Shown: piece after piece, positions 1 through 9,700 of the stretch
Layout of the letters: every line of letters starts with the position of its first letter
Numbering within the stretch: position 1 is the stretch's first letter
Assembly: GCA_003246755.1 (NCBI GenBank)
Contig: QKDC01000161.1
Coordinates: forward strand, 1-45,522
Reading direction: 5' to 3'
Source of the DNA: Gemmatimonadota bacterium
GTDB taxonomy: Bacteria > Gemmatimonadota > Gemmatimonadetes > Gemmatimonadales > GWC2-71-9
DNA length: 45,522 nt
Position numbers and translations under genes: made by a program
Notes under the pieces: model-generated
Told to the model about the DNA's origin: nothing
What the model saw: the letters and a program-made list of their open reading frames with translations, nothing else
Databases searched by the model: none

Positions 1-2
1 AC

Positions 3-317
3 GGGATCAGTGTGGTGAACACCATTCCAGGCTTCGCTTACCGGGGTCATGCCGGGGAGACCGCGGTGGGCCAGGGCCAGGGGGGAGTGAGTGGGCCCGC
101 ACTGCTTCCCGTCGGCGTCCTTGCTGTGCGGCGTGTCTTGGAACGAACCGGAGGTATCCCCGTAATCGGGGTTGGTGGGATATCCTCCCCCGAGGACGCG
201 GGACAGTACTTGAGGGCCGGGGCCTCACTCATCGCGATCGGAACTGCGGCACTGGCTGACCCTCGGCTCCCCGTGCGCATCATTGAACGGCTGGGCGAGC
301 ACCCATGGCCGAACTGA
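3..317 (+). CDS. pyrD: Dihydroorotate dehydrogenase, C-terminal part (5' end outside window)
   Basis: Only the last ~104 codons are present, and the frame is already open at the first base. The flavoenzyme oxidises dihydroorotate to orotate in pyrimidine synthesis. The visible part is the end of the TIM barrel. It has the VNTIPG segment (the family's asparagine-threonine stretch), then GGVSGPALLPV, then IPVIGVGGISSPEDA and AGASLIAIGTA, which form the FMN-phosphate binding loops. The IPVIGxGGI block and SGPAL spacing fit the soluble class 1B type better than the membrane class 2 type, but the N-terminus is needed to be sure. The gene overlaps pyrF by 13 bases, so the two are probably translated together. 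No PyrK partner gene is visible, though it would lie upstream of the window. Confidence 0.9.
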   Translation, partial: GISVVNTIPGFAYRGHAGETAVGQGQGGVSGPALLPVGVLAVRRVLERTGGIPVIGVGGISSPEDAGQYLRAGASLIAIGTAALADPRLPVRIIERLGEHPWPN

Positions 318-988
318 TTCTTGCGCTCGATCTTCCAGACGGGGCATCCGCTCTGCGCCTCCTCGATTCGCTTCCCTCGGTCAGGTGGGTCAAGGTCGGC
401 TCCTACCTCATGACCCGCAGTGGGCCTGATCTGGTCGAGCGTCTGTCCAATCGAGGTCTCTCCGTCTTTCTCGACTTGAAATGGCACGACATTCCCCACA
501 CGGTGGCCGGGGCGGTCAGGGCGGCACGGGAATCCGGGGTCCGGCTGGCTACCGTACACACGCTCGGTGGGATGGAGATGATGGCTGCGGCCTCTGAGGC
601 CTCCGGTCCTGATCTGGCAGTGGTAGGCGTCACCGTTCTCACTTCCCATACGGAAGAGTCGTACGCGCGCGCGACCGGCCGAGCGACCGGCATGCGCCTC
701 AGTGAAGAGGTCGTGCGGCAGGGAAGGCATGCAATCGAGGCGGGGTTGAGCGGTGTCGTCGCGTCGGCGGCCGAGGTGTCGCCGCTCCGAGAAGCCTTGG
801 GGGCCCAGCCACTGATCGTGGTTCCCGGGATCCGGCTGCCAGGGGCAACGGCCGACGACCAGAGCCGAGTGGCGAGTCCCGCCACCGCGGTGGCCGCGGG
901 GGCCAGTCACCTGGTGATCGGGAGGGCGGTTCTCCGCGCTCAGGACCCGGCAGCCGCTTGGGCCCAGGTCGAAGCTGAGGCCGGGTGA
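305..988 (+). CDS. pyrF: Orotidine 5'-phosphate decarboxylase
   Basis: This 227-residue enzyme removes CO2 from OMP to give UMP, the last step of de novo pyrimidine synthesis. The catalytic array is visible: Asp9 in LALDLP, Lys30 in WVKVG, and the D57-L-K59-W-H-D62-I63-P64 motif, whose Lys and two Asp residues do the chemistry. The phosphate-binding parts follow near the C-terminus (VVPGIRLPG and ASHLVIGRAVL). The length is normal for the bacterial group of about 230 residues. The ATG lies inside the end of pyrD, which points to translational coupling. The stop overlaps the next ATG by one base. Confidence 0.97.
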   Translation: MAELILALDLPDGASALRLLDSLPSVRWVKVGSYLMTRSGPDLVERLSNRGLSVFLDLKWHDIPHTVAGAVRAARESGVRLATVHTLGGMEMMAAASEASGPDLAVVGVTVLTSHTEESYARATGRATGMRLSEEVVRQGRHAIEAGLSGVVASAAEVSPLREALGAQPLIVVPGIRLPGATADDQSRVASPATAVAAGASHLVIGRAVLRAQDPAAAWAQVEAEAG

Positions 989-1386
989 TGGCCACCCCCC
1001 TCATGTTGATTCTCGCCCTCGCGACCGGACTCGTTCAGCAGATGGAATTGAGGGAGGTGGCCGAAGCGGCGCGTGGGTCGCTCGAAAGGGGGGACCTCAG
1101 CTCGCTCCTCGCGGGGGCGGATCGGGTGCAGCTCTACCTGCCTGGGGCCGAGCCCTCGGGGCCAGTCAGCGCGGCGCAGGCCGTTGCGGCCCTCGAGTCC
1201 GTGCTGGCCGGGGGCCGCGGTCGGGTGCAGGTGGCGCGGTATGGAGAGGTTGGAGAGGGCCAGGGCTACGTCGAGTTGCGGCGGGACGTGAGGGCGCGGG
1301 GGAGGGGGGTCTCCGCACAGCGCGTGTTGCTTGGATTTCGGCTGGACGGGGCTCGTTGGCAGCTGGTGGAGATCAGGGTGAGTTAG
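988..1386 (+). CDS. Small exported protein of unknown function, NTF2/DUF4783-like
   Basis: The predicted protein has 132 residues. The ATG at 988 shares a base with the pyrF stop (TGATG); a GTG three bases upstream is a less likely start. A short hydrophobic N-terminus (PLMLILALATGLVQQ) looks like a signal peptide. The rest alternates predicted helices and strands: AARGSLERGDLSSLL, then a strand with VQLYLPG, then AQAVAALESVLAGG, and a terminal pair RVLLGFRLDG and WQLVEIRV. That order resembles the DUF4783 family and other NTF2-like folds, in which a small cone-shaped domain binds a ligand or partner. The family assignment is an impression from the pattern, not a search result. I do not know its function. 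It probably shares a transcript with pyrD-pyrF. Confidence 0.7.
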   Translation: MATPLMLILALATGLVQQMELREVAEAARGSLERGDLSSLLAGADRVQLYLPGAEPSGPVSAAQAVAALESVLAGGRGRVQVARYGEVGEGQGYVELRRDVRARGRGVSAQRVLLGFRLDGARWQLVEIRVS

Positions 1387-1400
1387 GCGTCCAAGTTCCC

Positions 1401-1429
1401 TTGCGGGAGGTGCGATCGATTGCTATAAT
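1401..1429 (+). promoter_or_regulatory. Sigma-70-type promoter for the rpmJ-rplQ operon
   Basis: TTGCGG (1401-1406), a spacer of exactly 17 bases, then a perfect TATAAT (1424-1429) preceded by TG-C, an extended -10. Transcription would start near 1436, about 34 bases before the rpmJ start codon. The -35 box matches only the first three consensus bases, but the extended -10 compensates. Confidence 0.8.
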
Positions 1430-1469
1430 TGAAAGCTGAGCACAAACTTGGACGATTCAGGAGTGGTCC

Positions 1470-1586
1470 TTGAAGGTACGGTCGAGCGTTAAACCCATCT
1501 GTGAGCATTGCAGGGTCATCCGCCGCGCGGGCGTGGTGCGGGTGATCTGTAAACGCAACCCCAAGCACAAACAGCGACAGGGCTAG
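1470..1586 (+). CDS. rpmJ: Ribosomal protein L36 (bL36), zinc-ribbon form
   Basis: This is a 38-residue basic protein of the large subunit. It begins [14 protein letters not shown] and ends HKQRQG. The four zinc ligands are C11, C14, C27 and H33, so this is the zinc-binding version. The only start giving the conserved MKVR beginning is TTG at 1470, with GGAG six bases upstream as ribosome binding site. A TTG start is rare and may lower its translation. The next gene, rpsM, begins one base after the stop. This is the usual place for L36, directly ahead of S13. Confidence 0.95.
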   Translation: MKVRSSVKPICEHCRVIRRAGVVRVICKRNPKHKQRQG

Positions 1587-1587
1587 A

Positions 1588-1968
1588 ATGGCGCGTATTG
1601 CTGGCGTCGACCTTCCGCGAGAGAAGCGGGTTGCGGTCGCACTGACATATATCCACGGCATTGGTCGACCCACCAGCGACCGCATCCTCGGCGAGTCCGG
1701 TGTCAGTCCAGCCACCCGGGTGCGTGATCTCTCCGACGCCGAAGTGGCGCGCCTGCGCCAGGTCATCGAGCGTTCCATTCGGGTCGAGGGTGCGCTGCGG
1801 ACTGAAGTTGCCATGAACGTGAAGCGGTTGATGGATATCGGGAGCTACCGGGGCACGCGTCATCGCCGTGGTCTCCCGGTCCGCGGCCAGAGAACTCATA
1901 CCAATGCGCGTACGAAGAAGGGTCCACGGCGCGCCATCGCCGGCAAGAAGAAAGCGACGAAGAAGTAA
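1588..1968 (+). CDS. rpsM: Ribosomal protein S13 (uS13)
   Basis: This 126-residue protein of the small-subunit head contacts tRNA and the 23S rRNA bridge. The start [15 protein letters not shown] is the family signature, followed by [16 protein letters not shown] (helix-hairpin region). The [25 protein letters not shown] block is the rRNA-binding tail, which ends in a lysine-rich extension that reaches into the P site. No Shine-Dalgarno sequence is apparent. The start lies one base after the rpmJ stop, so coupling is likely. Confidence 0.98.
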   Translation: MARIAGVDLPREKRVAVALTYIHGIGRPTSDRILGESGVSPATRVRDLSDAEVARLRQVIERSIRVEGALRTEVAMNVKRLMDIGSYRGTRHRRGLPVRGQRTHTNARTKKGPRRAIAGKKKATKK

Positions 1969-1971
1969 TCC

Positions 1972-2373
1972 ATGACGAGTCCCGTACCAGCACGACCGAC
2001 TGGCGGCAAACGGTCCAAGAAAGTCGTCGAGTCGGAGGGCATCGCCCACATCTCCGCCACCTTCAATAACGTTCTCATCACCATCACCGATCTGCGGGGG
2101 AACACGGTCGTGTGGGGAACGGCGGGCAAGGCCGGATTCAAGGGGTCGAAGAAATCCACTCCCTTCGCGGCAACGGTGGCCGCGGAGAACTGTGCTCGTG
2201 AGGCCTACAACTTGGGCGTCCGGAAGGTGCACGTGTTGGTGCAGGGTCCCGGAAGCGGTCGGGAGTCGGCCATTCAGGCCCTCGCCTCCGGGGGTCTCAA
2301 GGTGGCATCGATCAAAGATGTGACGCCGATTCCCCATAACGGGTGTCGCCCACCCAAGAAGCGCAGGGTCTAG
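1972..2373 (+). CDS. rpsK: Ribosomal protein S11 (uS11)
   Basis: This 133-residue small-subunit platform protein lies near the mRNA exit. Recognisable blocks are [21 protein letters not shown], then [20 protein letters not shown], then [17 protein letters not shown], and the C-terminal [18 protein letters not shown]. The last block is nearly invariant across bacteria and includes the N-G dipeptide known to become isoaspartate in other species. An N-terminal extension of about 15 residues ([14 protein letters not shown]) is basic and is normal for the family. The ATG lies three bases after the S13 stop. Confidence 0.98.
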   Translation: MTSPVPARPTGGKRSKKVVESEGIAHISATFNNVLITITDLRGNTVVWGTAGKAGFKGSKKSTPFAATVAAENCAREAYNLGVRKVHVLVQGPGSGRESAIQALASGGLKVASIKDVTPIPHNGCRPPKKRRV

Positions 2374-2375
2374 AC

Positions 2376-3011
2376 ATGGCACGATACTCTGGACCCGCCT
2401 GTCGCCTCTGCCGTCGCGAGGGATCGAAGCTCTTCTTGAAGGGGACGCGTTGCCTGACGGAGAAATGCGCCGTCGACCGACGCTCGTATGCTCCTGGCCA
2501 GCATGGCCAGTCGGGTGGGCGAGGTCGCAAGATGTCGGAATACGCGAAGCAGCTTCGCGAGAAGCAGAAGGTCAAGCGGATCTACGGGCTGACCGAAAAG
2601 CAGTTCCGAAACCTCTTCGAGAGCGCATCGCGGGAGCAAGGTGTCAAAGGCACCAACCTGCTCGTCGCTCTTGAATCACGACTCGACAATCTCGTTTACC
2701 GTATGGGGTTCGCCGTCAGTCGCAGCCAAGCCAGGCAACTGGTTGGACATGGTCATATCCAAGTCAACGGCCGACGGGTCGACATCCCCTCCTATCGTGT
2801 CAAGCCGAACGATGAAGTTCGCGTGGCTCCCGGGAGCCGCGAAATCGTGCCGGTCAAGGTCGCTAAGGACAGCGCGGCACGTGGAGTACCCCTGAGTTGG
2901 ATCAGTGTTGACCTTGAAAAGGCGGTTGGTCGCGTGACCGAACGCCCCGGTCGAGACCAGATCCCGGTGGCAGCCCAAGAACAGTTGATTGTCGAGCTCT
3001 ACTCCAAGTGA
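2376..3011 (+). CDS. rpsD: Ribosomal protein S4 (uS4), zinc-binding form
   Basis: This 211-residue protein begins assembly of the 30S body by binding 16S rRNA. I choose the ATG at 2376, two bases after the S11 stop, because it gives the standard [16 protein letters not shown] start; an upstream in-frame codon would run into rpsK. Four cysteines (C9, C12, C26, C31) form the zinc knuckle of the C+ type. An S4 RNA-binding domain follows with [20 protein letters not shown] and [15 protein letters not shown]. In several bacteria S4 represses its own operon. No pseudoknot target can be confirmed by eye here. Placing rpsD between rpsK and rpoA is a common bacterial order. Confidence 0.98.
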   Translation: MARYSGPACRLCRREGSKLFLKGTRCLTEKCAVDRRSYAPGQHGQSGGRGRKMSEYAKQLREKQKVKRIYGLTEKQFRNLFESASREQGVKGTNLLVALESRLDNLVYRMGFAVSRSQARQLVGHGHIQVNGRRVDIPSYRVKPNDEVRVAPGSREIVPVKVAKDSAARGVPLSWISVDLEKAVGRVTERPGRDQIPVAAQEQLIVELYSK

Positions 3012-3021
3012 CGGACGGACG

Positions 3022-4074
3022 ATGACCATCGACCTGACCGGATTGGTACGCCCCCACGTGGTCGAGATGACCAAGCGGGAGGACAACCCGAATCTCGCCG
3101 AGTTCCGGCTGGGGCCACTCGAACGTGGCTTCGGACATACTCTCGGCAACGCTTTGCGGCGCATGTTGCTCTCTTCCATTCGCGGCTCCGCCGTCTGGGC
3201 GTTCCGGATGGACGGGGTGGTGCATGAGCATCAGACGGTTGCAGGCGTACTCGAAGATGTGCACCAGATCATCCAGCGCCTCAAGGCTCTCACGGTCGTG
3301 CTCGACTATGAGGTCGATGATGTCGTGCTCAAGATACGAAAGAGCGCTGCGGGTCCTGTCCTTGCCGGCGACATCGAGCCCAACGCGGCGGTCGCCATCG
3401 TCAATCCCGAGCATCTCCTGTTCACGCTCCAGGATGACCGGGACATCGCGATGGATCTCTACGTGAACAAGGGTCGGGGGTACGTCGAGGCAGAGATGCA
3501 CCCCATCGACCGGTCACTCCCCGTGGACACGGTCCGGATCGACACCATCTACAATCCTGTCGTCCGCGCGAACTTCAGTGTGGCGGAGACTCGCGTAGGA
3601 CAACGGACGGACTACGATCAGTTGGCCGTGATGGTGGAAACTGACGGAACGATGACTCCAGAAGATGCCATCGCCTACGCCGCTGCGTTGGCGCAGGAGC
3701 ATTTCCGTCCCTTCGTCGAGTTCGGGGTCGTACCCCCGGCAAAGCCCGAACCAGACGAACCCGGAGGTATCTCCAGCGGTCTGGGCGATCGCCTGGGCCG
3801 GCTGATCGATGACTTCGGACTTTCGGTGCGATCGCTGAACTCACTCAAGAACTCCAACATCCGCACCCTGCGCGACCTCGTTGAGCTCACGGAGGACGAC
3901 CTGCTCAAGGTCAAGAACGTGGGCGAAAAGGCGCTGTCCGAAATCGGCGACCTGCTGCAGCAAGAAGGCTTGAATTTCGGGATGCTTTTCGAAGAGGTCG
4001 AAGGCGATCTGCGGGTCATGAACCCTGGGACACCGCCCATGGTGACCCCGAGCGGGGCCACGGAGGAGGTCTGA
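3022..4074 (+). CDS. rpoA: RNA polymerase alpha subunit
   Basis: This 350-residue subunit dimerises to start assembly of RNA polymerase and contacts promoter UP elements and activators. The N-terminal domain (about residues 1-240) shows FRLGPLERGFGHTLGNALRRMLLSS, the dimerisation helix, and VVRANFSVAETRVGQRTDYDQL. A linker rich in Pro/Glu/Gly follows. The C-terminal domain (about 265-325) carries LSVRSLNSLKNSNIRTL and VKNVGEKALSEI, the helix-hairpin-helix that touches DNA. A tail of about 20 residues after the CTD is slightly longer than in E. coli (329 residues). The ATG at 3022 is 10 bases after the rpsD stop with GGACGG upstream. Confidence 0.98.
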   Translation: MTIDLTGLVRPHVVEMTKREDNPNLAEFRLGPLERGFGHTLGNALRRMLLSSIRGSAVWAFRMDGVVHEHQTVAGVLEDVHQIIQRLKALTVVLDYEVDDVVLKIRKSAAGPVLAGDIEPNAAVAIVNPEHLLFTLQDDRDIAMDLYVNKGRGYVEAEMHPIDRSLPVDTVRIDTIYNPVVRANFSVAETRVGQRTDYDQLAVMVETDGTMTPEDAIAYAAALAQEHFRPFVEFGVVPPAKPEPDEPGGISSGLGDRLGRLIDDFGLSVRSLNSLKNSNIRTLRDLVELTEDDLLKVKNVGEKALSEIGDLLQQEGLNFGMLFEEVEGDLRVMNPGTPPMVTPSGATEEV

Positions 4075-4075
4075 C

Positions 4076-4432
4076 GTGCGGCATCGTTCCAAAGGTCGTC
4101 AACTCTCGCGGACGTCAAGTCATCGCAAGGCCATGTTGAACAACATGGCAGCGAGTCTGTTTGCCCACGAGGGGATCGTCACGACGACCGCCAAGGCCAA
4201 GGAACTCCGGCCGTTTGCCGAGCGCCTCATTACCCTCGCCCGCCGGGGCGACCTCCACGCCAGGCGCCAGGTCGAACGGCGGATCAAGGATCGCGCGGTC
4301 CAGGCTCGACTCTTTCAGGAGATCGGGCCCCGGTTCGCGGCCCGGCCTGGTGGCTATACCCGAATCCTCAAGCTGGGACACCGAGTCGGCGATGGGGCAG
4401 AAACGGCCCGGATTGAACTACTGCCAGAGTGA
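4076..4432 (+). CDS. rplQ: Ribosomal protein L17 (bL17)
   Basis: This 118-residue large-subunit protein lies near the polypeptide exit tunnel. Its start MRHRSKGRQLSRTSSHRKAM is typical. It continues with LFAHEGIVTTTAKAKELRPFAERLITLAR and ends YTRILKLGHRVGDGAETARIELL. The start is GTG, one base after the rpoA stop. It closes the operon and is followed within 30 bases by a strong hairpin terminator. Confidence 0.98.
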   Translation: MRHRSKGRQLSRTSSHRKAMLNNMAASLFAHEGIVTTTAKAKELRPFAERLITLARRGDLHARRQVERRIKDRAVQARLFQEIGPRFAARPGGYTRILKLGHRVGDGAETARIELLPE

Positions 4433-4460
4433 CGGGACCACTCCCGGTGGCATGGACGTC

Positions 4461-4492
4461 AAAAGGGGACCCGACAGAGGGTCCCCTTTTTT
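4461..4492. terminator. Bidirectional Rho-independent terminator between rplQ and rpmB
   Basis: A perfect 12-base stem (4461-4472 with 4479-4490) has a 6-base loop GACAGA. Its core is GGGGACCC/GGGTCCCC, flanked by A4 on one side and a run of T on the other. Because both flanks have the right tract, it can stop rplQ transcription from the left and rpmB transcription from the right. The two genes converge on it. Confidence 0.95.
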
Positions 4493-4515
4493 CGGTGCAG
4501 TCGCGGTGGGGTGCG

Positions 4516-4707
4516 CTATGGCGCCTTGGTGACCTTGTTGCTACGAATGCAACGCGTGCACACCCGGACACGGCGGGGGGCACCGTCCACCAGGGTCCGA
4601 ACCGACTGGAGGTTGGGGTACCACCGTCGCTTCACTCGGTTGTTGGCGTGACTCACGTGGTTACCCGTCGTGGGTCCTCGCCCGCAAATGGAACAAGTCC
4701 GAGCCAT
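4516..4707 (-). CDS. rpmB: Ribosomal protein L28 (bL28), zinc-binding form
   Basis: This is a 63-residue basic large-subunit protein. The start [20 protein letters not shown] and the block [13 protein letters not shown] are family signatures. C5-x2-C8 and the later C50-x2-C53 form a zinc ribbon, so this is the cysteine-containing type. The ATG at 4707 is preceded on the minus strand by GGAGAA at a proper distance. An in-frame ATG further upstream would add 44 non-conserved residues and is rejected. The gene stands alone with its own promoter, apart from the usual rpmG partner, and it converges on rplQ. Confidence 0.96.
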   Translation of the reverse strand: MARTCSICGRGPTTGNHVSHANNRVKRRWYPNLQSVRTLVDGAPRRVRVCTRCIRSNKVTKAP

Positions 4708-4736
4708 CGTCAGTTCTCCGGTGTAGTCTGTCGGCA

Positions 4737-4753
4737 GCCGGCACTCTGCCGGC
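4737..4753 (-). repeat. Small hairpin at the 5' end of the rpmB transcript
   Basis: GCCGGCA and TGCCGGC (4737-4743 and 4747-4753) are perfect inverted copies around a 3-base loop. On the minus strand the predicted transcription start is near 4756, so the hairpin would begin about three bases into the rpmB mRNA. A hairpin there could protect the mRNA end or be a control site. The function is inferred. Confidence 0.55.
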
Positions 4754-4762
4754 AAGCCTGAA

Positions 4763-4791
4763 AAGATAAGGTATTCCGTACTGTACTTCAA
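4763..4791 (-). promoter_or_regulatory. Promoter for rpmB
   Basis: Read on the minus strand: TTGAAG (4791-4786), a 17-base spacer, then TATCTT (4768-4763). Transcription would start near 4756 and leave a leader of about 50 bases before rpmB. I see no equally good promoter in the other direction for gmd in this 112-base divergent gap. Confidence 0.75.
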
Positions 4792-4819
4792 CCAGAGAGC
4801 GACCGGCGGAGGAGGGTAA

Positions 4820-5785
4820 ATGCCGAAGGCCATGATCACCGGTGTGACCGGTCAAGACGGATCGTATCTGGCCGAGTTCCTGCTCGGGAAGGGGTACGAG
4901 GTCATTGGCGTGGTTCGCCGGACGAGCCACCACAGTTACGAGCGGATCGATCATCTGCTCGATCGGCTCCACATCGTGACCGCCGATCTACTCGACCAGC
5001 ATTCCCTGACGACCGCCGTTCGGGATACGCAACCGGACGAAGTCTACAATCTTGCCGCGCAATCGTACGTCCCGACCTCGTTCGCACAACCGGTGCTCAC
5101 CGGCGAGTTCACCGCCCTCGGCGTCACCAGGATCCTCGAAGCCATCCGCCTGGCATGTCCTACGGCGCGATTCTACCAGGCCAGTTCTTCGGAAATGTTT
5201 GGGAAGGTGAGCGAATCCCCCCAGAATGAGGAGACCGCATTCCATCCACGATCGCCCTACGGGGTGGCGAAGGTCTACGGTCACTGGATCACCGTGAACT
5301 ACCGGGAGGCCTACGGTCTCTACGCCGTGAGCGGCATCCTGTTCAACCATGAGTCTCCTCGGCGAGGTCTCGAGTTCGTGACCCGGAAGGTGAGTCATGC
5401 GGTCGCACGCATCTGTCACGGGACACAGAAGAGGCTCAAACTGGGGAACTTGGAGTCGCGCCGAGACTGGGGCTTCGCCGGCGACTATGTGGACGCGATG
5501 TGGCGGATGCTCCAGCAGCCCGTCCCCCAGGATTACGTCATCGGGTCGGGGTCGACCCATTCGGTCGAAGACCTCGTCCGTATCGCCTTTTCTCACGTTG
5601 GACTCGATTGGCACGACTACGTCGATCTCGATCCCTCCTTACAGCGACCTGCAGAGGTTGACCTCCTTCTGGCCGATCCGCAGCGGGCCGAGCGTGATCT
5701 CGGCTGGAAGGCGACCATGGGGTTTGAAGAGCTCATCCGGATGATGGTTGACGCGGATCTGCAGCGAACGGTTGCCAGTCAATGA
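4820..5785 (+). CDS. gmd: GDP-mannose 4,6-dehydratase
   Basis: This 321-residue short-chain dehydrogenase turns GDP-D-mannose into GDP-4-dehydro-6-deoxy-D-mannose, the branch point to GDP-rhamnose, GDP-fucose and related sugars. The NADP-binding loop is [12 protein letters not shown] (residues 8-19). The catalytic set is in ASSSEMFG (S123/S124, E125) and Y147-x3-K151 (SPYGVAK). The substrate segment [15 protein letters not shown] is diagnostic of Gmd. The strong ribosome binding site GGAGGAGG lies just upstream. The stop overlaps the ATG of the reductase by 4 bases, so the two steps are made together. It is slightly shorter than E. coli Gmd (373) and similar to the Pseudomonas type. Confidence 0.96.
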   Translation: MPKAMITGVTGQDGSYLAEFLLGKGYEVIGVVRRTSHHSYERIDHLLDRLHIVTADLLDQHSLTTAVRDTQPDEVYNLAAQSYVPTSFAQPVLTGEFTALGVTRILEAIRLACPTARFYQASSSEMFGKVSESPQNEETAFHPRSPYGVAKVYGHWITVNYREAYGLYAVSGILFNHESPRRGLEFVTRKVSHAVARICHGTQKRLKLGNLESRRDWGFAGDYVDAMWRMLQQPVPQDYVIGSGSTHSVEDLVRIAFSHVGLDWHDYVDLDPSLQRPAEVDLLLADPQRAERDLGWKATMGFEELIRMMVDADLQRTVASQ

Positions 5786-6729
5786 ACGTGCTGGTCACAG
5801 GCGCCAATGGTTTCGTCGGCTCCTGGATGATCCGCGGGTTGCTCGCCGCAGGACACAGCGTCACCGGCGCGGTCGGGCGGGAGGACACGGGGCAGTCGCT
5901 CGACCACCATGAGCATCGGCAGGCGAGGTGGATTCCACTCAATCTGCGCGACTCCCGATCGGTGGGGGCCGTCGCCGCCCATGCCGGAGATGCGGTCATC
6001 CATCTCGCAGGAATTGCATCGGTGAGCGATTCTCTCCGCGACCCCGTGGCGGCCTGGGATGTCAATTGTCTTGGCACCGTCCGGCTGCTCGAAGCCCTCG
6101 TCGAGGGGAGAGCTTCCGGCGGACCCGATCCCAAGGTCCTGGTGATCTCCACCGGAGAGGTGTATGGCACGGGCCGAGGCCTGCCACGACTGGAAACGGA
6201 CCCAATCGAACCCTGCTCGCCATACGCTGAGAGTAAGGCGGCGGCGGAGATCAGTGCTCGAGCCGTGTGGCGACGGACAGGCCTGCGGGTGGTTGTGGTC
6301 CGACCATTCCCGCATACCGGCCCCGGCCAGTCGGCTCGCTTCGTGACGCCCGCCCTGGCGGCTCGGGTGGCCAGTGCCAAGCGCGCAGGTGCCACGACCA
6401 TCCGCTCCGGCAATCTCGACCCGGTGCGTGATCTGCTCGACGTTCGTGATGTGGTGGCCGCTTATCTCGCTTTGCTCGAGGAGGGCTTGCCGGGCGAAGC
6501 CTACAATGTGGCGAGGGGGGAGGGAGTTGCACTGCACCAGCTCCTCGATCACCTCTCGCGTGTCTTCGAGTATCCCGTCACCCCGGAACGCGATCCCTCC
6601 CTGGTTCGCCCGGTGGACATTCCTCACTTGGTCGGTGATTCCTCCAAATTGCGCACCGCAACGGGATGGACCCCTGCCTACACCCTGGACCAGACCCTCC
6701 GGGACCTGATCGATGCCCAAGAGAACTGA
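5782..6729 (+). CDS. rmd: GDP-6-deoxy-D-lyxo-4-hexulose reductase (Rmd-like)
   Basis: This 315-residue extended short-chain dehydrogenase begins [16 protein letters not shown], a Rossmann fold with the GxxGFxG motif. The catalytic Tyr-x3-Lys is in [11 protein letters not shown] and the preceding STGEVYG gives the Ser/Thr. Three blocks, [31 protein letters not shown] and [11 protein letters not shown], match the pattern of Rmd reductases, which make GDP-D-rhamnose from the Gmd product. The 4-base overlap with gmd supports this pairing. GDP-fucose synthase or another 4-ketosugar epimerase is possible but fits these blocks less well. The end overlaps carB by 17 bases. Confidence 0.85.
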   Translation: MNVLVTGANGFVGSWMIRGLLAAGHSVTGAVGREDTGQSLDHHEHRQARWIPLNLRDSRSVGAVAAHAGDAVIHLAGIASVSDSLRDPVAAWDVNCLGTVRLLEALVEGRASGGPDPKVLVISTGEVYGTGRGLPRLETDPIEPCSPYAESKAAAEISARAVWRRTGLRVVVVRPFPHTGPGQSARFVTPALAARVASAKRAGATTIRSGNLDPVRDLLDVRDVVAAYLALLEEGLPGEAYNVARGEGVALHQLLDHLSRVFEYPVTPERDPSLVRPVDIPHLVGDSSKLRTATGWTPAYTLDQTLRDLIDAQEN

Positions 6730-9700
6730 CCTCAACTCCATCCTCCTCATCGGGTCCGGTCCCATCGTCATCGGCCAGGGTGCGGAGTTCGACTATTCCG
6801 GAACCCAGGCAGTCCGGGCGCTGCGGGAGGAGGGGTATCGGGTGATCCTCGTCAATTCCAACCCCGCGACGATCATGACCGATCCCGAGTTGGCCGACCG
6901 GACGTACATCGAACCGGTGACGCCAGAGTGGGTGGAGAAGATCATCGCTGCCGAGAGGCCCGATGCTCTGCTCCCGACCATGGGGGGCCAGACGGCACTC
7001 AACGTGGCCATGGCCCTCCAGCGAGAAGGGGTGCTGGCCCGATACGGGGTGGAACTGATCGGTGCGGACGAGCGCGCGATCCGGATTGCCGAAGACCGTG
7101 ACGAGTTCACTCAGGCCATGGAACGGATCGGGCTCAAGACCCCGCAAGGCGAGACGGTGGACTCGCTCGAGGCGGGATGGGCTGTGGTCGAGGACGTGGG
7201 ATATCCCGCCATTCTCAGGCCTTCGTTCACGCTCGGGGGCAGTGGTGGAGGAATCGCCTATAACCGCGAGGAGTTCGAGGACATGCTGCGCCGGGGACTC
7301 GACGCCTCTCCCGTGGGTTCGGTTCTCGTGGAGCGGAGTATCGTGGGGTGGAAGGAGTTTGAATTGGAGGTAATGCGTGACGGCGCGGACAACGTCGTGA
7401 TCGTCTGTTCCATCGAAAACCTCGATCCCATGGGTGTCCACACCGGAGATTCCATCACGGTCGCGCCCGCGATGACGCTGACCGACCGTGAGTACCAGGC
7501 CATGCGGGATGCTTCCTGCAAGATCATTCGTGAGGTAGGGGTCGCGGCGGGCGGTTGCAACATCCAGTTTGCCGTTGACCCCGCAACGGGCGAGCAGTTG
7601 GTGATTGAAATGAACCCCCGGGTTTCTCGCTCATCGGCCTTGGCGTCGAAGGCAACCGGTTTTCCGATCGCGCGGATCGGGGCCAAGGTGGCAGTGGGAT
7701 ACCGACTCGATGAACTGACGAACGACATTACCCAAACAACCCCCGCCTCATTCGAGCCGGTGCTCGACTATGTGGTGGTCAAGATACCGCGGTTTGCCTT
7801 CGAGAAATTTCCGACGGCCGACTACCGGCTCACGACCCAGATGAAATCCGTCGGGGAGGTGATGGCCATCGGCCGAACCTTCAAGGAAGCCCTGCAAAAG
7901 GGTTTCAGAGGACTCGAAATCGGGAGACCCGGTTGGGCGATCGGCAGCGATCCGAGTGATGATCGGGTTGACGACGGCAGCGTGGAGAGTATTCGCGGAG
8001 CATTGGGCACGCCCACTCCGGAACGACTCTTCCAGGTGAAGCGTGCCTTGCTGGCCGGCATCGACATCGAGGAGATCAATCGTCGGACACACATCGACCC
8101 ATGGTTTCTTGGGCAACTCGAGGAACTCGTCGAAGCCGAGCGAGATTGGGTCGACGGTCCGACACCCACGGACGAATCCGCTGAGCGCCACCGCCTGCGA
8201 CGGATGAAGCGGATGGGCTTCTCCGATCGGCAACTGGCCGACTTGATGGGAACCGATGAGGGGACGATCCGCGCCCGCCGTTGGGACCTCGGGGTCCGTC
8301 CCGCGTACAAAGTCGTCGACACCTGTGCCGGTGAATTCCCTTCCGCGACGCCCTACTTCTATTCCTCCTACGATGAAGAGGATGAAAGTCCCCGAGACGA
8401 CCGCGAGACCGTGATCATTCTGGGCAGCGGACCGAATCGTATCGGCCAAGGGGTCGAGTTCGACTATTGCTGCGTCAGGGCGGTGCTGGCATTGCGGGAA
8501 ATGGGGTATCGCACGGTGATGGTGAATTCCAACCCGGAGACCGTGTCCACGGATTATGACATCTCGGATACGCTCTATTTCGAACCCCTGACCCTCGAAG
8601 ATGTGCTGGAAATCGTTCACGTCGAGCAACCCCTCGGCGTGATCGTGCAGCTTGGTGGCCAGACCCCCCTGGGTCTGGCACGCGGTCTGGAGCAGGCAGG
8701 TGTTCCGATTCTCGGGACTTCACCCGAGGCCATCGATCTGGCGGAAGACCGAGGACGTTTCGACGCCATCGTCCGAGAACTCGGTGTACGTCTGCCCCCC
8801 GCCGGGACGGCCCGGACCCTCGAGGAGGCGCTCGCCGTGGCGGAGCGGGTGGGGTACCCCGCTCTGATTCGGCCGTCGTACGTTCTGGGGGGACGGGGTA
8901 TGCAGATCGTGTACGACCCGGAATCCCTGGAACGGTTCTTCACACAGGCCGAAGAGGTCACCGCGGGACACCCGGTCCTGATCGATCACTTCCTCGAGGA
9001 TGCCTTCGAAGCCGACGTGGACGCCCTCAGCGATGGCGAGCGATGCGTCATCGGCGGTGTGATGCAACACATCGAGGATGCCGGCATCCATTCCGGGGAC
9101 TCCGCGTGTGTGATGCCACCGTACCTCATCAACGACGAACAGGTCGAGGCGATGAAGTCCTACACACGAGCCTTCGCAAAGCGCCTCGGTGTGGTAGGGC
9201 TCCTCAACGTGCAGTACGCCGTCAAGGACGGTGTCGTCTATGTGCTCGAGGTGAATCCGCGCGCCTCGCGCACGGTGCCGTTCGTATCGAAGACCACGGG
9301 TGTGCCGCTCGCCAAGCTGGCGGCGGCGGTCATGGTTGGTCGGAGCCTCGACGATTTGGCGGTAGCCGATGACATTCTCCACCCCTACGTCGCGGTCAAG
9401 GAAGCGGTCTTCCCGTTCGGGAAGTTCCCGGGCGTCGACCTAATCCTGGGCCCAGAGATGCGTTCCACCGGTGAGGTGATGGGAATCGCCGATTCGTTCG
9501 GGATGGCCTTTGCCAAAGCTCAGGCAAGTGCGGATGGTGCACTCCCGCTTTCCGGAACGGTGTGCGTAACCGTCAATGACCCCGATAAACGGACTGTGCT
9601 GCCAATCGTGCGACGATTCCACGAAATGGGATTCCGGATTCTGGCGACCACCGGAACCGCACGGTACCTCTCCGCACGAGGCGTTCCCACCGATACGGTG

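Noticed and set aside
4708-4819. A promoter for gmd on the plus strand in the gap from rpmB
   Set aside because: TATTCC, TAAGGT and TACTGT were tried as -10 boxes; none has a TTG-type box 16-18 bases before it. Only the minus-strand promoter is convincing.
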